The notes under the pieces are model-generated. The model had not been told where the DNA came from. It saw only the letters and a program-made list of their open reading frames with translations, and did not search any database. The translations under genes and the position numbers were made by a program. This document shows, piece by piece, positions 43,388 to 51,909 of a DNA stretch of 64,000 nucleotides. Source of the DNA: CAVZLD01 sp964522605 (GTDB taxonomy: Bacteria > Planctomycetota > Planctomycetia > Pirellulales > Pirellulaceae); the NCBI GenBank assembly GCA_964522605.1, contig CAZFWV010000005.1:1-64000 (forward strand), written 5' to 3'. Positions within the stretch are counted from its first letter, which is position 1, and every line of letters begins with the position of its first letter.

Positions 43388-46124
43388 TCGACCCGTGAAT
43401 GACTCCACGCGAGCTGAGAAATCACTGCCTGAGATTATTCCTCAGCGAGATTCCGAACCGAGCGGTTCGGATCTGGAAGATGGCTCGCTCAACTCGATCC
43501 ATCTGTCACACATCGAACGCGACTCACCTGGACCGAGTTACGACAAAACGGAAACCGAGGCAGCACAAGACCTGGATGCGCTGGAACGCGTCGGCCAGCG
43601 TATCGGCGAATACCACCTCACCAAGGAGATCGGGGAGGGAACTTTTGGCGTCGTTTTTCAGGCTGAACAGTACGAGCCGATTCGGCGGCAGGTCGCCCTG
43701 AAGATTCTCAAGCCTGGAATGGATTCGCGCCACATTCTCGCTCGATTTCGCCGCGAGCACCGGGTGTTGGCCCTGATCGATCATCCGAGCGTTGCGACGG
43801 TATTCGATGCTGGACTTACTCCGACGGGCCGCCCTTATTTCGCGATGGAATTAGTGAATGGTCAGCCGATTACGGACTACTCCGATGCCGCGAGATTGAC
43901 TCTGTCGCAGCGGCTTAAGCTCTTTTCCGCAGTCTGCGATGCAGTCCAGCACGCCCACAGCAAGGGGATCGTCCATCGGGACTTGAAGCCCCAGAATATT
44001 CTTGTCGTTCGTGATGGGGCATGCGAGCAAGTCAAGATCGTCGACTTCGGTGTCGCTCAGGTAGTAGGAAAAGACTCGAGCATCACTTCCTGTTCTAACG
44101 GGCAGAAGGAGCCGATTGGCACACCTGGGTATATGAGTCCGGAGCAGACCGCGGGCGATCATGCCCAGATTGACAGCCGCAGCGACGTCTATTCGTTGGG
44201 AGTACTTCTCTACGAACTACTGACTGGCACAACCCCAATACCATGCAGTCGAAATCCATACATTCCTGCCGAGGATGACTCCAACAGGACGTTTTGTGAC
44301 AATATCATCCGGCCAAGCGAATGCGTCGCACATTTGGCTTCTGACGCGCGAAATGCCATTGCTCTTGCTCGCAGTACTCCGGCACGACATCTTGCCCAGC
44401 AGATTCACCGAGAGCTCGATTGGATCGTGATGAAGGCGCTTGAAGTAAATCCAGCCCGACGTTACGAAACAGCACGAGGTCTGCGCGATGATGTGCAAAG
44501 ACATATCCGTGGTGACCTTGTTCAGGCTCGCCCTCCTTCGTTCGCCTACGTGCTTCAGAAACGATTCCAGCGAGGTCGAGCAACGGGCGTCCTACGGGCC
44601 TCTTTGATTGTTGTCTCGGTGCTGTGTGTATTAATCGCGTGGCTCTTGTACCGCGAAGTCGATCATCGGTACCGAATGGCCTCACTAAGAGACCTTCAGA
44701 TTGCCGCAAATGCATCGTGGGACAGTCCCGATCTCGAGGCGAGTCGACAGCTCTATGAAGAAGTGCAGACGCTACAGCACGAACTTCTCGGTGATGGGAA
44801 TCCGACCACATGGTGGACGCAGGTTCATATTTCTGAGATTCATCGACAGCAACAGCAGTTCAGACAGGCCGTCGAACTTGGCGAAGAAGCCTACAAGATG
44901 CTGTTAGTGACACAGGGTGCTGATGGCCCATACACGAAGCACTGCGGGGTCCAGTTGGTCAATTCTTACCTCAGTCTCATCTGGCAATGTGTCAGTCCGG
45001 ATCCTGCTGAGCGAGTCGAACCGTTGGAAAACGTGCCAATGATGGTGGAGCGCGCCACGCAGATCTGCCGCGATGCCGAAGAGTATGGGTATTACCTCCC
45101 GGGTCACAGACGTTACCTGATGAAGGAGATGGCTTGGTACTATGCTCTAACAGGTAATCTGGATCGCCTGGAAAGCATCGATGCCGATCTGCAGGCGCCA
45201 TCGCGTACGACGCCCTTTATGTTCTGGATCAGGGCATTCGCGCACCAAACGGTCGGCCAGCCAGACCTCGCAAGGAAATGTTTGGCGATCGCACAGGATT
45301 ACGATGACCCCTTGCCTTCTGGCGAACCGATCAAAGGCTGGGTAAGGGCCTTTGTGAATGAACTCGAACGACGAGCCCATGGCTACTTAGGCGTTTCTCC
45401 GGAACAACAACAGACTGCAATTCCGCCCACGGAACTCCTGTCGATCTATACGGACCTCATGAAGGTGTATCCCGTAAATCCGAGTTTGTTCTACGGGCGA
45501 GGTGTCAACTACGCTCGCTGCAATGATTGGCAGAAGGCTGCCGAGGATTTTTCCGTCGCCGCAATGCAAAGACCCGATGTATTCGAGTACCTCGAAGCAC
45601 TCGCGATCGCGCAATATCAGATCCAAGAGTTCGAGGATTATCGAAGCACTTGTCAAAGTGCAGTTGAGAGGTTTTCCTTCTCCTCGGAGTACGAGAATCG
45701 GTTGCTGGGGATTTGCCTCCTAGCACCTGAATGCGCCATGGATCCGGAAACGATTCAGATCCATCTGCGTGACGCTGCACCACCGGCGCCGCTGTCGAGT
45801 CTCGCGTACTATCGATTAGGGGACTACCAAAGGGCACTTGAGTCGCTCGTCCCAAGCGATTCCCCGGTTGTCGAATTTTTCGGAATGCCGATTGAATCGA
45901 TGATCCATTATCGGTGCGGATCTCAACACGCTGCCGCACGACTATTGAGGCGTGCGCAAGAAAAGATTGACGAGCAGCTTTCGTCCTCTGAGGGCGCTCC
46001 GATTGCAGGAACCTGGTTTGCGAAGTACCCTTTGTGGTGGGCGATCATCATTAGCCTGCAAAATGAAGCGGAGGATCTGATTCAGTCCGAACATCTGTCC
46101 GTGCCGATCCGTCCCCTCGGTTGA
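43356..46124 (+). CDS. Membrane-anchored Ser/Thr protein kinase with TPR-like C-terminal region
   Basis: 922 residues from ATG 43356, overlapping the previous gene by 32 bases; GTG 43395, 7 bases past that stop, is an equally possible start. Kinase motifs (numbering from 43356): GEGTFG 93-98, VALK Lys116, HRDLKPQN with Asp209, DFG 230-232, and SRSDVYSLGVLLYELLTG. The first about 85 residues are acidic and unstructured. A membrane helix lies at about 412-432 (ASLIVVSVLCVLIAWLLY), followed by helical TPR-like repeats (WQKAAEDFSVAAMQRPDVFE). It is a paralogue of the preceding kinase. The last residues (HLSVPIRPLG) and the stop codon come from a dispersed repeat fragment, so the native C terminus was probably replaced. 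Confidence 0.9.
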   Translation: MKCSTTKSASNRPVNDSTRAEKSLPEIIPQRDSEPSGSDLEDGSLNSIHLSHIERDSPGPSYDKTETEAAQDLDALERVGQRIGEYHLTKEIGEGTFGVVFQAEQYEPIRRQVALKILKPGMDSRHILARFRREHRVLALIDHPSVATVFDAGLTPTGRPYFAMELVNGQPITDYSDAARLTLSQRLKLFSAVCDAVQHAHSKGIVHRDLKPQNILVVRDGACEQVKIVDFGVAQVVGKDSSITSCSNGQKEPIGTPGYMSPEQTAGDHAQIDSRSDVYSLGVLLYELLTGTTPIPCSRNPYIPAEDDSNRTFCDNIIRPSECVAHLASDARNAIALARSTPARHLAQQIHRELDWIVMKALEVNPARRYETARGLRDDVQRHIRGDLVQARPPSFAYVLQKRFQRGRATGVLRASLIVVSVLCVLIAWLLYREVDHRYRMASLRDLQIAANASWDSPDLEASRQLYEEVQTLQHELLGDGNPTTWWTQVHISEIHRQQQQFRQAVELGEEAYKMLLVTQGADGPYTKHCGVQLVNSYLSLIWQCVSPDPAERVEPLENVPMMVERATQICRDAEEYGYYLPGHRRYLMKEMAWYYALTGNLDRLESIDADLQAPSRTTPFMFWIRAFAHQTVGQPDLARKCLAIAQDYDDPLPSGEPIKGWVRAFVNELERRAHGYLGVSPEQQQTAIPPTELLSIYTDLMKVYPVNPSLFYGRGVNYARCNDWQKAAEDFSVAAMQRPDVFEYLEALAIAQYQIQEFEDYRSTCQSAVERFSFSSEYENRLLGICLLAPECAMDPETIQIHLRDAAPPAPLSSLAYYRLGDYQRALESLVPSDSPVVEFFGMPIESMIHYRCGSQHAAARLLRRAQEKIDEQLSSSEGAPIAGTWFAKYPLWWAIIISLQNEAEDLIQSEHLSVPIRPLG

Positions 46125-46146
46125 ATCCGTGGTTCCTTCTTCGCCC
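46093..46146. repeat. Repeat family E, 3' half, forming the kinase C terminus
   Basis: From ATCTGTCCGTGCCGATCCGT through AATCCGTGGTTCCTTCTTC, aligning with 35292-35340 and 51731-51780. The opening half of the element is absent; coding sequence of the kinase runs straight into it and terminates at TGA 46122-46124 inside it. Confidence 0.7.
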
Positions 46147-46170
46147 TAGGAACGGCTCAGAAGGAACTTC

Positions 46171-46248
46171 CTCGTTTAACCGCGTGGGCATCGCCCCGCG
46201 CGTCGGGAGGGAATCTCGCGCGGCCCGCTGGGCACGCGGTTAAACGAG
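46171..46248. repeat. Inverted repeat, family D, between convergent kinase genes
   Basis: CTCGTTTAACCGCGTG (46171-46186) and its exact reverse complement (46233-46248) enclose a GC-rich 46-base core. GGGCATCG(C/G)CC occurs just inside the left arm and again just outside the right arm. Could act as a bidirectional terminator for the convergent transcripts. Confidence 0.75.
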
Positions 46249-46270
46249 CGGGCATCGGCCGGGTCTTGAA

Positions 46271-46310
46271 CAGCCTCCAGCCTCCAGCCTCCAGCCTCCA
46301 GCCTCCAGCC
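46271..46310. repeat. 7-bp tandem repeat (CAGCCTC, 5.7 copies)
   Basis: CAGCCTC is repeated without interruption from 46271 to 46310, 20 bases before the end of the minus-strand kinase gene. A slippage-prone microsatellite-type tract with no spacers, so not a CRISPR. Confidence 0.9.
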
Positions 46311-46330
46311 CAACTCCTTTCCCTCAATGC

Positions 46331-49300
46331 CTAGCGTTCCAACAGTCGCTGGGCCTCCTCCAAGGCGATTTCGGTATAGATCGATCCGACGTTGTTGCGA
46401 TCACGCTGCTCAAACAGATCGCGCGCCTGTTGCAGCATCGCTTGTGCCTCGCTGACGCGGCCTGAACGATGCAGCGCCATGGCCAGGTAGGCCGAACACG
46501 TCGCTGCTCGGCGGCGGGCGAACTCGACCATCCATGGTTCAGAGAGCTTTGGATCATACTGAGCCGCATCGGACAGTAACTCGATCGCCTTGTCATAGTT
46601 CGCTCGACGATATTCGAACAGACCCTCGATTCGTTTCTGAGATCGATTGTGGGGATCGGCCAGTGCCGGCACAGGAAGAACCGCGTACCACTCGTATGCG
46701 TTTGAGATCTGTTCCAATTCGCTGGATGTCATCGGCATCACAAGGCAAGCGACGATCTGTTGTTCGAGGGCAGCGCCGATCTTGCCATCATCTTCCCCAG
46801 CCTCGATTCGCTTCAGCAGGACCTGTCGCTGTCGCTGATATTCCTCTTCCGCACCGCACACCGCCAGCAGTAACGTCAGGTTCTCGGCACGCGACGCGAA
46901 TCGAGCCGATTTTGCCAGCTCGCGCTCGACTTCCAAGGCTTCCTTCCACCGCGCCTCGTGGCACAACTGGTTTGCGTAGAGTCCTTTCAACTCCATGTTG
47001 TCTGGTGTAAGGGCAATCGCACTTGCCAGGATCTCGACTGGATTCGCGAGTTCTGCTTCTTGGAAGAGTCGAGCGACCAGCAGGTCGCCCAATTCATCGG
47101 TGGCTCGCCGCAGGTCGGGTCCCGCATCTGCGGCATTTCCCAAACGCAAGTGGGCAACAGCTCGGGCGTAGTAAAGTTGTGGATCTTCCGGGTCATCCAG
47201 CAAGAACTGATTCAGGGCGGCCAACGATTCGCTGGCGTCGTTCATTTGCACGTAGGCACGTGTGAGAAACGCGGGATCGTCGGACAGGCGGAAGTACAGG
47301 AAGAACGGTCGCTCGCGGAAGGGGATATTCACGACTTTTGCGAGAAACGTGTTCCAGCCCGGTATGAGTGTGACGGCGATACACCCTTCATCGGGCCAGC
47401 GGCCTTCGACGCTTCCCTGAAGATCTTCGTAGATCATCTTGCCATTGTGCCATAACCGATGCTCGTCAAAACGAGCGGCACCCATGAGTACGGCAACCTT
47501 CACCTCGCGCGGTGCATACACGCGCGTCAGGGCGTAGGCCGAAATCAACTCGCCGCTTCCCACATGCATCGACAGGTTGACGCCCTGATCGAAACTCGGT
47601 TCGGCGAACTGCCAGCGCAGATCACGTGCTTCGGGAATCTCAGAGCCTCCGGCAACCCCCGGAAGCGGCTGACGCAAGTTCAACGTCTCCTGTTGCTCCG
47701 GAGGATACGCTTGCTGCAGATTGGCCGGATACGGCCCGATTACCCACTGGCCCGCGACAAACCATTTTGGGGCTGCCGATCCCAGGATCTGCACCGCGCG
47801 CTGGTAGTCCTCGCCCGATTGTTCCCAATCGCCCGTCGCAGCATGCAATCGCCCGCACAACTGCCACCCATCGGCATCCAGCGTTCCTTCGCGGCCTTCA
47901 CGATGGAGTGCCTCCAACACGTGGTCCGAACCGAACCGTGCGTATCCGCTGGTTGCATCCCAAACATTGATCTTCCCGTCATCGCCACTCGAAACCAACC
48001 GAGTGCCGTCGTGACTGAACTCGATCGAATTGATCGGCTCCGCATGTTCGCGGAGCGTCAGCAGTTCTTGACCGGTTGCCGCATTCCATACACGAACGGT
48101 ACCCAAACTCGAGCCGGTCGCGACGCGCGTTCCATCCGGATGCCAGCAGATTGCGGTCACGTAATCTGATCGGCTGTGGATGTCAAAGCGGAGGATTTCT
48201 TCGCCCGTCTGTGCGTTGCGAATTCGACCGCTATCCTCCGCAGTCGCAAACCGCAAACCGTCCGGACTCCACGCCAGGATGTCACCGAAGGGCAATTTTC
48301 TCTGTCGTGGTTCTTGCGATCCGGACAGTTCGAGCACCGTCATCTGATCCATGCTCCTGCCGATCGTCGAGATCTGATATCCGTCGGGACTCCATTTCAC
48401 AAGTCCGGGAACATCTTCGATGTCGTGAACCTTCTTACCTGTCGCGGTGTCCCAAATCATCAGCTTCGCAAAGACGGCTGTCAGCAGATAATTCCCACCG
48501 GGATTCCACTCCAGACTCCGATCGCCTGCCCAATGAGGCTGGACCGGATCGGTGTCGAACTTCATCAACGGTTGTCCCGTTTGCGTGTCCCAAATGATGA
48601 CATCGTGAAAGCTCCAGGTTGCCAGTCGGCGCGAATCGGGAGCCCACGCGATTGCGGCAATGGTGTCGCCCGAATTCAGTTCGTAGACCAGCTCTCCGTT
48701 CTGACTCCGCAAGATCCGGACACTCTGTTCATCTTCGGGCAACGCCGCGAGAAGTCGCGCATCGGGACTCAAGCGAACCGACTCCAAAGCCTCTTGATGC
48801 GGATAGCTGCGCAGTTCTCTTGGGTTGAAACTCCAAATCCGAATCGTGTGATCTCCGCTACACGTTGCGACACGGTCATCGTCGATCCAGATCAGCCCGG
48901 CGATTCCAAACGTATGACCAGTGAAGGCACGGGTTGGTCGTTGGGCTTTTTCGTCCCACATCTGAATCATCGCGGTACCACCCCAGGGATGAGACGTCGC
49001 AAGGGACTGGCCGCTCTTGTTCCAACGCGCGAAATTGACCGTCTGCGTCGTGCGAACCTCCGTCGGTTCGTGCGTCATTCCATCGCGGATGACGAACCGG
49101 CCTGTCGGCCAGCCGGCTTCGACAGTTGCCAGGTACTCTCCGTCGTGACGCCAGGCTGCACGATTTGTTTCAGTGTTCTCGATGGCCGGTGCGACTTCGT
49201 TGGCCGTCGTGGGGTCCCAGAACCGGATGCTCTTGCCCTCTTCACTGGTGGAGACAATCTGTTGGCCATTCGGGTGCCAATCGACACAATCGATCTCGTG

Positions 49301-51292
49301 ACCGTGACCGGTGAAGGTGCTGATGACCTCGCCCGTCTCCACATTCCACACAATCGCTGTCTTGTCGTCGCTGCCCGATACGAGTCGATCACCACGGGGA
49401 CTGTAGGCAATCGCGTTGACTTGATCGTGATGCTTGTCGAGTGTGCGGATTGGGGCCGTTCCATCTGCAGGCCACAAGATGATCTTCCCGCTTAGACCGG
49501 CCGTCGCAAACTGCTTTCCCGAAGGACTCCAGGCAACGGCAATCCCACCCACGTCGTCGGCCAGGTGACTAGAAATTCGAGTTCCGGTTTCGAGGTCCCA
49601 AAGCACAATCAGACCATCCTCGCCGATGGAAACGAGACGCTTGGCATCTGGGCTACTGGCAATATCCATGACCGCGGTTGAATGACCATTTAGAAAGAGT
49701 TCTGCCGAGAACTGCCTCGAGTTCAACAGATACCATTCCCAGCCGCGCCGGTCGAGTTGGCCTTCCAGAGGAATCCATTTCGCCAAATCAAAGGGGACCT
49801 GTTCATTGCCATCGGAGTGCTGCGCGTTCAAGTACGCCCGCGGGATGTCCTTCGCATACGCCTCGGCCAGCGCCCGATCCCGATCGTCAGCCACCTGTTC
49901 CCGCAGTGCCTGTTCGCGATCGCGTGCCGCGGCGACGGTACGCACTGCTCCCTCTAATTCTGAGGCCGTCTTCTGCGACTTTTCGGCTTCGCGATTCGCC
50001 TGAACGGCCAACAGGCCGCTGACCACCGTACTAGTCAGCAGCAGAGCCAAAAAGCTGGCGGCGGTGGCAAGGGCAGCGCGGTGCCGGCTGAGTGTCTTGC
50101 GAAACAGATAAAGCATGCTGGGCGCCGCCGCCTTGACCGGTTCGTTATTCAGATATCGCTTGACGTCCTCGGCGAATGCATTGGCAGTCTCATATCGGCG
50201 ATTGCGGTCTTTTTCGAGAGCTTTCATTACGATCCAGTCCAAGTCTCCCCGCAACTCGCGACTGAGCCGCTGCGGTTCGATCCGCCGCTGTTGAGCAACG
50301 GTCGAAAGCTCCGCATTCTTCATGGTGCTGAAACGAGCCGAAGGTTTCGGAGGCGTGACTTCGCGGATCTGGCGGCGCAGTTCATCAAAACTCGGCTTTT
50401 CCTCACTGTCCGAGTCGAGGGGCGTCCGGCCGGTTAGCAGGACGTACAGCAAGACTCCCAAGCTGTAAATGTCAGACCGCGTGTCGACATCTAATCCACT
50501 CATCTCTGCCTGCTCGGGACTCATAAACCGTGGAGTACCCAGCATCTGGTGGAATCCGGTGTAGACCGAGTCATCTTGAAACGATTCATGAAGCGCCTTC
50601 GCAAGGCCGAAATCAATCACCTTTACGACCGGGACACCATCATGTTGAGTGATCAACACGTTCGAAGGTTTGATGTCGCGGTGAATGATGCCCTTCTGGT
50701 GAGCATGCTGAACCGCTCGACAGACAGTGACGAATAAACCAAGACGCTCGCGCGTGGTCAACTTGGCCTTGTCGCAGTAGTCCGTAATCGAGATTCCGCG
50801 CACCAGCTCCATGACGAAGTAGGGACGGCCACCGGCGGTGGTTCCGGCATCGAGCACGCGGGCGATATTCGGATGATCCATCATCGCCAGCGCTTGTCGC
50901 TCGGCCGCGAAGCGTGCAATCACCTCTTTGGTGTCCTTGCCCGGCTTGATCAATTTCAGCGCGACCTTACGTCGTACCGGCCTTTCCTGTTCCGCAACGT
51001 AAACGACGCCCATTCCGCCTTCACCAATTGGTTCACGCAGCTTATAAGGACCAATGCGCGTTCCATCTGCGGCCTGGTCGCGTTCAGGGTTTTCCGTCTC
51101 GTCGACGTTTAAAGCCGGCTGCTCCAGAAAACTCTTCTGCTTCTCAAAGCCTCTCAGTAGCGCCGTGATCCGCTGCAGCAAACCGCTGTCGTCTGCGGTC
51201 ACCTGCCGCAGGTATTCTGACCGTAGCTCCGGGGACTCAATCTTTCTTGCGACGTTGAAAATTTCCTTCTCATCGAGCTGGATTGCCGGCAT
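46331..51292 (-). CDS. Large Ser/Thr protein kinase with WD40, galactose-binding-like and TPR regions
   Basis: 1653 residues from ATG 51292 (MPAIQLDEKEIFNVARKI). The frame is open to 51445, but that extension translates a dispersed repeat. The kinase domain has GEGGMG 90-95, VALK Lys113, HRDIKPSN with Asp206, DFG 227-229 and DTRSDIYSLGVLLY. A membrane helix at about 406-430 is followed by a coiled coil (about 432-480, KTASELEGAVRTVAAARDRE). WD40 units run from about 540 to 1150 (GHSTAVMDIASSPDAKRLVS; KHHDQVNAIAYSPRGDRLVS; EHAEPINSIEFSHDGTRLVS). Then comes a galactose-binding-like segment (about 1240-1370: WQFAEPSFDQGVNL, LWHNGKMIYEDLQG, GWNTFLAKVVN) and TPR-like helices to the end. Probably a membrane sensor kinase; ligand and target unknown. 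It converges with the preceding kinase cluster. Confidence 0.92.
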   Translation of the reverse strand: MPAIQLDEKEIFNVARKIESPELRSEYLRQVTADDSGLLQRITALLRGFEKQKSFLEQPALNVDETENPERDQAADGTRIGPYKLREPIGEGGMGVVYVAEQERPVRRKVALKLIKPGKDTKEVIARFAAERQALAMMDHPNIARVLDAGTTAGGRPYFVMELVRGISITDYCDKAKLTTRERLGLFVTVCRAVQHAHQKGIIHRDIKPSNVLITQHDGVPVVKVIDFGLAKALHESFQDDSVYTGFHQMLGTPRFMSPEQAEMSGLDVDTRSDIYSLGVLLYVLLTGRTPLDSDSEEKPSFDELRRQIREVTPPKPSARFSTMKNAELSTVAQQRRIEPQRLSRELRGDLDWIVMKALEKDRNRRYETANAFAEDVKRYLNNEPVKAAAPSMLYLFRKTLSRHRAALATAASFLALLLTSTVVSGLLAVQANREAEKSQKTASELEGAVRTVAAARDREQALREQVADDRDRALAEAYAKDIPRAYLNAQHSDGNEQVPFDLAKWIPLEGQLDRRGWEWYLLNSRQFSAELFLNGHSTAVMDIASSPDAKRLVSIGEDGLIVLWDLETGTRISSHLADDVGGIAVAWSPSGKQFATAGLSGKIILWPADGTAPIRTLDKHHDQVNAIAYSPRGDRLVSGSDDKTAIVWNVETGEVISTFTGHGHEIDCVDWHPNGQQIVSTSEEGKSIRFWDPTTANEVAPAIENTETNRAAWRHDGEYLATVEAGWPTGRFVIRDGMTHEPTEVRTTQTVNFARWNKSGQSLATSHPWGGTAMIQMWDEKAQRPTRAFTGHTFGIAGLIWIDDDRVATCSGDHTIRIWSFNPRELRSYPHQEALESVRLSPDARLLAALPEDEQSVRILRSQNGELVYELNSGDTIAAIAWAPDSRRLATWSFHDVIIWDTQTGQPLMKFDTDPVQPHWAGDRSLEWNPGGNYLLTAVFAKLMIWDTATGKKVHDIEDVPGLVKWSPDGYQISTIGRSMDQMTVLELSGSQEPRQRKLPFGDILAWSPDGLRFATAEDSGRIRNAQTGEEILRFDIHSRSDYVTAICWHPDGTRVATGSSLGTVRVWNAATGQELLTLREHAEPINSIEFSHDGTRLVSSGDDGKINVWDATSGYARFGSDHVLEALHREGREGTLDADGWQLCGRLHAATGDWEQSGEDYQRAVQILGSAAPKWFVAGQWVIGPYPANLQQAYPPEQQETLNLRQPLPGVAGGSEIPEARDLRWQFAEPSFDQGVNLSMHVGSGELISAYALTRVYAPREVKVAVLMGAARFDEHRLWHNGKMIYEDLQGSVEGRWPDEGCIAVTLIPGWNTFLAKVVNIPFRERPFFLYFRLSDDPAFLTRAYVQMNDASESLAALNQFLLDDPEDPQLYYARAVAHLRLGNAADAGPDLRRATDELGDLLVARLFQEAELANPVEILASAIALTPDNMELKGLYANQLCHEARWKEALEVERELAKSARFASRAENLTLLLAVCGAEEEYQRQRQVLLKRIEAGEDDGKIGAALEQQIVACLVMPMTSSELEQISNAYEWYAVLPVPALADPHNRSQKRIEGLFEYRRANYDKAIELLSDAAQYDPKLSEPWMVEFARRRAATCSAYLAMALHRSGRVSEAQAMLQQARDLFEQRDRNNVGSIYTEIALEEAQRLLER

Positions 51293-51347
51293 GATTGAAT
51301 GCTCCGATACGGTGTCGCGTATCCTTGGAACCTGTTTGGAAAATGGG

Positions 51348-51411
51348 GTGGCACTGGCTATGCCAGTGTCTTTTTTCGATGTAGCAACGGCACTGGCAGA
51401 GCCAGTGGCAC
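51348..51411. repeat. Inverted palindrome pair, family B, copy 2
   Basis: TGGCACTGGCTATGCCAGTG (51349-51368) and minus-strand GTGCCACTGGCTCTGCCAGTG equivalent at 51391-51411. Stems match copy 1; the loop middle base varies (TTT, TAT, TCT), as expected for hairpins conserved in structure. Lies 56 bases upstream of the kinase start. Confidence 0.8.
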
Positions 51412-51663
51412 ACTCGAGAGCCCGGATTCTCGTATTCCCAAACACGTCCTTAGAAGATGGGTCTCCAGGCGGTCAGATTGGCTTGACTGCCTTCCTACTA
51501 GATCAATGCGATAAGTGACAGGCAAAACTCTAACGGCATTTCAAAGTTTTTTCTGGAGCCGTTGAGATCCCGTAACGCCTTATGCGGCAGCAAGTTACTA
51601 CGCGACGTCCGTTTGGGTCGCTGCACTGCGAACGGGGAAGAGGTTGTGTTTTTTGCAGGAAAT

Positions 51664-51780
51664 CGAGCGGAACCAAAGATCGAGAAGAGGAACCGCGGAT
51701 CAAACGGATCAAACGGATTTCCGCGGATCGGTCCGTGCCGATCCGTCCCCTCCGTCAAATCCGTGGTTACTTCTCCTTCT
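51664..51780. repeat. Inverted repeat element, family E, copy 2
   Basis: Shares AAAGATCGAGAAGAGGAACC with 35232-35340, then a CAAACGGAT tandem duplication, then GTGCCGATCCGTCCCCTCCG and AATCCGTGGTT. Ends with TTCTCCTTCT, similar to the other copies. Confidence 0.75.
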
Positions 51781-51909
51781 GAAGTCCACCCTGAAATCGA
51801 TTTCCTCTCGCAGAACATGGTTCATCGAACGTGTTTACAGCAGTAGACCCTTACCCGCCCGAGCCCCCGGAATTGCACGCCCCTCGGACCCGGTGTCCGC
51901 AACCGGTGA

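Larger units (their letters stand above)
51293..51909. other. 617-base intergenic region with two repeat elements
   Basis: Lies upstream of the large kinase gene and downstream of the ABC permease gene, both on the minus strand. It holds family B copy 2 (51348-51411) and family E copy 2 (about 51664-51780). No gene seen; short frames consist of repeat sequence. The kinase promoter should be between the start codon and the family E element. Confidence 0.65.

Noticed and set aside
46271..46310. Possible CRISPR from the short direct repeats
   Set aside because: The 7-base units are contiguous with no spacers, and no cas gene is present.
48176..49495. Plus-strand open frame of 439 codons opposite the large kinase gene
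   Set aside because: The minus strand encodes clear WD40 repeats here; the plus-strand product has no family character and is composition-driven.
51293..51445. Upstream extension of the large kinase to 51445
   Set aside because: The extra 51 codons translate the family B repeat; ATG 51292 starts the family-like sequence.
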